Shown one piece after another: positions 5,583 through 9,858 of a stretch of DNA of 9,858 bases; the first letter of the stretch is position 1, and each line of letters opens with the position of its first letter. The translations under genes were made by a program, and so were the position numbers. Below the pieces are notes generated by a model. It searched no databases. It was not told where the DNA came from and worked only from the letters and a program-made list of their open reading frames with translations. The stretch lies in the NCBI GenBank assembly GCA_964424455.1, contig CAYRJA010000110.1:1-9858 (forward strand), in the 5' to 3' direction. This DNA is from CAYRJA01 sp964424455. Lineage in GTDB: Bacteria; Bacteroidota; Bacteroidia; Chitinophagales; UBA10324.

Positions 5583-7464
5583 GCGGTCAAACTTTCGTTG
5601 ATTTTATTTCCAGCTTCATTTACGATTATATCCAATAAGTTCTGCACTGGTGTGTCTTTAATTCCAATTGCATGACGAATTTGATTGTAACCCTGATTAA
5701 GATTCATTTCTCTTTCAAGTGCTTCAATTGAATTATCAGAAAGTTTTTTTCGCTTCACGAAAAAGCAAAGAGGGTTTGTCAAAACCCAAGAGCCGTCAAG
5801 TTTCTTAAATGCACTTAGTTTTTCTTTCAGTAGGATTTTATAAACCCATTTCTCGCCATCAGATGCCGTTTCAGGTAAATAAATAAATGTTTCTGGAGCC
5901 TCTTTAATTGAAACCAAACATTTGTAATCAAGCTTTCTTAATTCTCTCAGAGTAGTGATAACTGCAACCAATTCTTGTTTATAAATGGGGGAATCAAGGT
6001 TGTCATGGGAAAGCGGATTCAGAAGTAAATCTTTATGCTCTTTGATTTTCTTGAAAGGTGAAAAATCGCTGTCAAATTTCAAGTAGTGAGTTTTAAAATT
6101 CTCTATCAAAGTATCAAGTTGCAAATGCCTTGTCGGTTCTTCATCCTTAATCTCAACTGTCTTGTTGTATGGTAAAAGGTGTTTGAGCAATCTTTCAGTT
6201 TCTTTTCGCAAGTAGTTTGCACTTGCAGGGTAGTCAAACTCTTTCAAATATTTTTCTGCTTGGTCAAGGTAATCTTTATTGTCAGGGATAAACGGATAAG
6301 GAATACCATTATCATATTCTGCATGATATACTTCTTTCACAATCCATTCATCAGAACATTTATCCAACTCTATTCTTTTTTTCATCAGATTGAAAAATGC
6401 CCTGTCATGTGTCATCATGATGATTTGATATTTCTTGAACTTCGTGATGATAAGTTCAAGCACAATATCTCTGTTGCTCATGTCCAAACTAATCAGCAAA
6501 TCATCAAGCACCAAAATTTTCGGTGCAACTTCAATATACTTTTCATCAAGCATTGCAAAGCGAAGCGAAAGTGCAATCGTGGTTAGTCGTGCTTCATTCA
6601 AAAAAGATTGAGGTCTTAGAATGTCGGCTTTNNNNNNNNNNTTAATTTATCATGGAGATATTGAACAGTAAGTATTATTTGCGGTGGAACAGTGATGTGA
6701 TTTCTTTTTGTTGTTCCGTCATTAAGGAAAGCATCATAAGTTCCATCAATGTATTCCAGTTTAAGTTTAAATGGCTGCTTAAATTCTTTCTGCACATAAT
6801 CGTTTGCCGTTTCAATAATCTTGAAAAGATATTTCTTGAACTCACTGTTGAAGTTTGTGATGTTCTCCGAAAATATTTGATACTCCGGGTCATGCATTCT
6901 TGGTCTCGGATTCATTCCTGCCTTCATGTATTGCCACCAGTCGTTTGCATTTTTATTCTGAACCGTTCCGTCAATGAGTTTGTATTCCAAATCAAAGTTG
7001 ATGAACATTAAAATATCTCTCTCAAAAAGTGAGAACAAATCAATTTGATGCTTGTTGCTGAAATCATACAACTTGGAGAGCAACTTGTAATTCAGAAAAT
7101 CGCTTGACTGATTGCAGTTAATTACAAGCCCACCAACCTTTGTGTTTACAGTAGAATTTGAAATCAGTTTTTTTGTAACCGACTGACTTTCGTCTTCAAA
7201 TTCAACAGCAATTGAACTTACAGCACTATCGGTGGCAAAACGATTTCTCAAATTTTGATTATTGCCGTGTTCAAAATATTTGTGAACCTGACGAACATCA
7301 CTTTTAAAAACACTTTGCAGAAAAGTGTATAAAGCCCAGTAGATAGAACTCTTGCCGCTTCCGTTTTCTCCGTAAAGCAAAACATTTTTTCGTTCAAAGT
7401 TGATACCCACTTCTCCGTAGAAAAATTTGAAATTCTTTAAAGTGAGTTTACTGATTTTGTGCAT
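5579..7464 (-). CDS. ABC-type (SMC/RloC-like) AAA ATPase of a restriction/defence operon, split by an assembly gap
   Basis: About 625 residues once the gap is bridged. The N-terminal half holds Walker A GENGSGKSS at residues 32-40, after the usual KLTLKNFKFF opening of RecF/SMC-like ATPases. Beyond the gap are the ABC-signature-like SFLNEARLTTIALS (about 6607-6566), Walker B ILVLDD with LLISLD (about 6517-6482), and the H-loop THD (about 6412-6404). Both halves therefore form one nucleotide-binding head, and no long coiled coil separates them. About 270 further residues are mostly helical and include NPLSH (about 6019-6005) inside an A...L..E..L helix pattern, possibly a degenerate HEPN domain. 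The ATG at 7464 is three bases after the methyltransferase stop. The minus frame needs a true gap of 2, 5, 8... bases; the ten Ns create a false stop. ATPases of this kind next to DNA methyltransferases usually serve phage defence. Substrate and toxic activity are unknown. Confidence 0.85.
6632..6641. other. Assembly gap (10 N) inside the ABC ATPase gene
   Basis: A run of ten Ns between HDKL and KADILRPQSFLNEAR. One base of a codon is left on the upstream side, so the protein is continuous when the true length is 2 modulo 3. The flanking residues suggest only a few bases are missing. Confidence 0.9.
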
Positions 7465-7467
7465 GGC

Positions 7468-9858
7468 TTACTTAGCGGTTTTAATAGGCATTATCAAGTC
7501 AGCCAAACGGGTATCCATCAGTTTCAGGTTTTGGCGAATCTCATTGTCTTTCTCTCTCAGTTTTTGATAAGCACCATGAATAATTTTAATTGCTTCTTCT
7601 TTTCCTTTGCCTTCAATGCTTTTGAAATCTCTTTCAGCATATTTCATGAATGAGATTTTTGCATTCTTAAAATCTTCTTCAAAATAAAGTTCATACACCA
7701 AAGCATCTATCACTTCTTCAAACAACTGAACAATGTGGCTATTGGGAACATACTCGTTGATGGGATTTAATTCAGAAAATTTATTTAATTGAATTACATA
7801 GGTGGCTAAAATTGCAAATACCGTTTGCTTATTATTGGAAGCTAATGCAATTGGTAACTTTCCAACTGAACGGGCTTGGATTTCTGAAAATACTTTTTTG
7901 GTTGATTTGAATTTTGATTTATAGAGATAATTAATCAGCTTAGAGTTAAGCAATGCAAGCAGATATTTCAATTCAATTTCAACACCTTCCTTTTTATTTA
8001 GAACAACAATGGTATTTAGTGCGAAGTATTGCTTGTCATCGTAAGCGAAAATCAAATTCTCTGAAACTCGCCTGAACATAAGTTTCTCAGTGGATTCAAA
8101 AATGTCTTTTCGTTTACAAGAATGAATTCTTTTAAGATTAAAGTCAAGGTAAACTTTATTCCAGTGAACTGAATACTTGTTTATATTTCTCCCATCAAGA
8201 AGTTTGTAATACTTTCCTTCTTCGTTTTGGTCTTTCAACGACTTGCTCTTATCTCCCTTTAGTGCTATTGCTTGATTGATGTGGCAAAAATCACCTAATG
8301 TCAAATATTGCTTTGAAAACACTTCGTCAACTATTTCATTACTCTGAAAACTATAACTGAAATTTTCTTGATTTAAAAAGTCAATCTTATTCTTTGTCTT
8401 AATTAGCTGAGTTGATTTCAGGTCGTCTTTGTAGATGTTAATCTCATAGTTATCCTTTTTATCATTCTCAATTATCAGTGTTACATTCTCAACAACTGCA
8501 TTTGCAAATGGCATATCTACATAGTTTACAATGCTCAGTAGAGTTGCGTTAATTAGTATTTGCTCTCTTGTATATTGATAATAATCTTGAGTCAGAATTG
8601 TGTTCGGAATGATGTAAGTCAAAACACCTTTATCTGAAAGCAGAAGGAAACCTCGGTGAATAAAGAAGATAAAAGTATTCAATCTGCCACCAGAGGTTCC
8701 GTATGTTTCTTTGAGATATGATTTATATGAATCAGGAACACCTTCAACTTTTGATAACTGAACATAAGGTGGATTCCCAATCACAATATCAAAATCCTTC
8801 ACGCCATACATCCACAAAGGGTCAAACCAATCTACCTTGTCGTGGCTAAACGGATTCCATGAACTTATTTGATAAGCACGGCTATCTTCTTTTGCACCAA
8901 AGCTCAATTGCTGGTTAAAAATTTGTTTCTGCAATTTCAAAAAGCGTTGCTTTAATTCTTCTTTGTGGTCGCCAAAGCTTTGCAAATAATCCAAACGTAT
9001 TTCCTGCAACTGCTCTAATTCACTTGTATTGTCAAACAGTCCTGTTTGGGATTTTTCTTCAGGGAGTTTCAATAGGGCATCAGCCGTAACAAATTTGAAT
9101 TCAAGGTTGGGCAAGGGTTCTACACCACGGTTGGGTTTTGTTTCGTCAATGTTTTCATCTACAATCAAAGTAAGGAAGCAACGGAGTTTTGAAATCTCGG
9201 CTGCAATGGGCTGTATGTCCACACCATACAAACTGTTTTGAATGATTCCGATTTTTCGTGCATACTCCACAGTAGTTTGCTCTAACTTTTGTCTTACCTG
9301 TTTTCGCAAAATGGCGTTGTCAATTTTCTGAATCTGCTTTGCTTTCCACCATGCAGCATCCTTATCCAACTTCTGCAAAGCCATTACAATTTTTTGCAGC
9401 ACACCCATCGGGAATGCACCGCTACCACATGCAGGGTCAAGAATTTTCAGTTGGTCAAGTGCCTCCAAAAATTTTTCTGTTTCATTTTTTGAGAATGAAA
9501 CTTCGCTGTCAATTTTAAAGACAGGATGCAAACTTTCTTTGTCAATCTTGGTTTGGTTACTCAGGTAATGCACCAAACTTTCGGTTGCCATATAATCCAC
9601 AATTTCCCGTGGCGTATAAAAACTGCCCGTTGCTTTTCGTGCCGTCTCTCCGCTGTCGGGGTCAATTTCTGCCAACAGATTTTCAAAAATTCTTCCCAGC
9701 ATTTCAGGGTCAACACTCACTTCAATATCCACCACACTGTTTTCGTCAATGGTGAAATTGTATTGCTCTAAGTTTTCAAAAAAATCTTGGAACCAGTTGT
9801 CAGGAATTTTCAGAGTGTTGATGTTATCTGAAAGTCCAGTGCTGCGGTTTGGTTTGTA
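7468..9858 (-). CDS. Eco57I/type IIG-like adenine-specific DNA methyltransferase (partial, 5' end beyond window)
   Basis: The frame is open to the window edge (796 codons visible, beginning YKPNRSTGLSDN), so the true start lies outside; full proteins of this family usually exceed 1,000 residues and may carry an N-terminal nuclease. It transfers a methyl group from S-adenosylmethionine to adenine N6. Landmarks are MLGRIFENLLAEI and GSFYTPREIVDYM (about 9702-9588), SAM motif I DPACGSGAF (9438-9412), GVDIQPIAAEISKLR (about 9225-9181), and the catalytic motif IV DIVIGNPPY (8790-8764). The later part is a TaqI-like recognition domain with LLALLNSKLINYLY and IQARSVGKLPI, then a charged helical tail. 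The ATPase gene follows after three bases. Whether it also cuts DNA (type IIG) or only methylates (BREX/PglX-like role) depends on the missing N-terminus. Confidence 0.93.
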   Translation of the reverse strand, partial: YKPNRSTGLSDNINTLKIPDNWFQDFFENLEQYNFTIDENSVVDIEVSVDPEMLGRIFENLLAEIDPDSGETARKATGSFYTPREIVDYMATESLVHYLSNQTKIDKESLHPVFKIDSEVSFSKNETEKFLEALDQLKILDPACGSGAFPMGVLQKIVMALQKLDKDAAWWKAKQIQKIDNAILRKQVRQKLEQTTVEYARKIGIIQNSLYGVDIQPIAAEISKLRCFLTLIVDENIDETKPNRGVEPLPNLEFKFVTADALLKLPEEKSQTGLFDNTSELEQLQEIRLDYLQSFGDHKEELKQRFLKLQKQIFNQQLSFGAKEDSRAYQISSWNPFSHDKVDWFDPLWMYGVKDFDIVIGNPPYVQLSKVEGVPDSYKSYLKETYGTSGGRLNTFIFFIHRGFLLLSDKGVLTYIIPNTILTQDYYQYTREQILINATLLSIVNYVDMPFANAVVENVTLIIENDKKDNYEINIYKDDLKSTQLIKTKNKIDFLNQENFSYSFQSNEIVDEVFSKQYLTLGDFCHINQAIALKGDKSKSLKDQNEEGKYYKLLDGRNINKYSVHWNKVYLDFNLKRIHSCKRKDIFESTEKLMFRRVSENLIFAYDDKQYFALNTIVVLNKKEGVEIELKYLLALLNSKLINYLYKSKFKSTKKVFSEIQARSVGKLPIALASNNKQTVFAILATYVIQLNKFSELNPINEYVPNSHIVQLFEEVIDALVYELYFEEDFKNAKISFMKYAERDFKSIEGKGKEEAIKIIHGAYQKLREKDNEIRQNLKLMDTRLADLIMPIKTAK

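Overview
The window reads as draft sequence from a member of the Bacteroidota. Four intergenic sites carry the TAnnTTTG-type -7 box of that phylum (three exact, one with a single mismatch). Leaders are AT-rich without clear Shine-Dalgarno sequences, and the protein families fit. Three runs of exactly ten N (547-556, 5435-5444, 6632-6641) look like fixed-size contig joins. Reading-frame arithmetic across them is informative: two interrupt genes, and the third lies between the start of a gene and a repeat.

Left part (1-1146): one unrecognised membrane-anchored protein gene on the minus strand (852 to 46), interrupted by a gap and apparently by a one-base frameshift near its start. It is preceded by a good promoter. 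About 290 bases without a supported gene follow.

Middle part (1147-5194): ordinary chromosomal metabolism. An acyl-CoA dehydrogenase (minus) and a PLP-dependent aminotransferase (plus) diverge from a 169-base region holding one promoter for each. The aminotransferase converges on, and overlaps by 21 bases, a two-gene minus-strand unit made of a Maf nucleotide pyrophosphatase followed by an EamA-type transporter.

Boundary (5195-5444): a 130-base element with a long imperfect inverted repeat, next to a contig join, separates the housekeeping genes from an accessory operon.

Right part (5445-9858): a tightly packed minus-strand operon. It begins beyond the right edge with a large Eco57I/type IIG-like adenine-specific DNA methyltransferase (3' part present). 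Three bases later comes an ABC-type (SMC/RloC-like architecture) ATPase of about 625 residues with a possible degenerate HEPN-like C-terminal region. A third ORF follows, coupled by an ATGA overlap and cut by a contig join after 46 codons. Methyltransferase plus ABC ATPase in one unit suggests restriction or abortive-infection-type phage defence, but I do not recognise it as a named system. The specificity half of the methyltransferase is much more AT-rich than its catalytic half, as expected for exchange of recognition domains.
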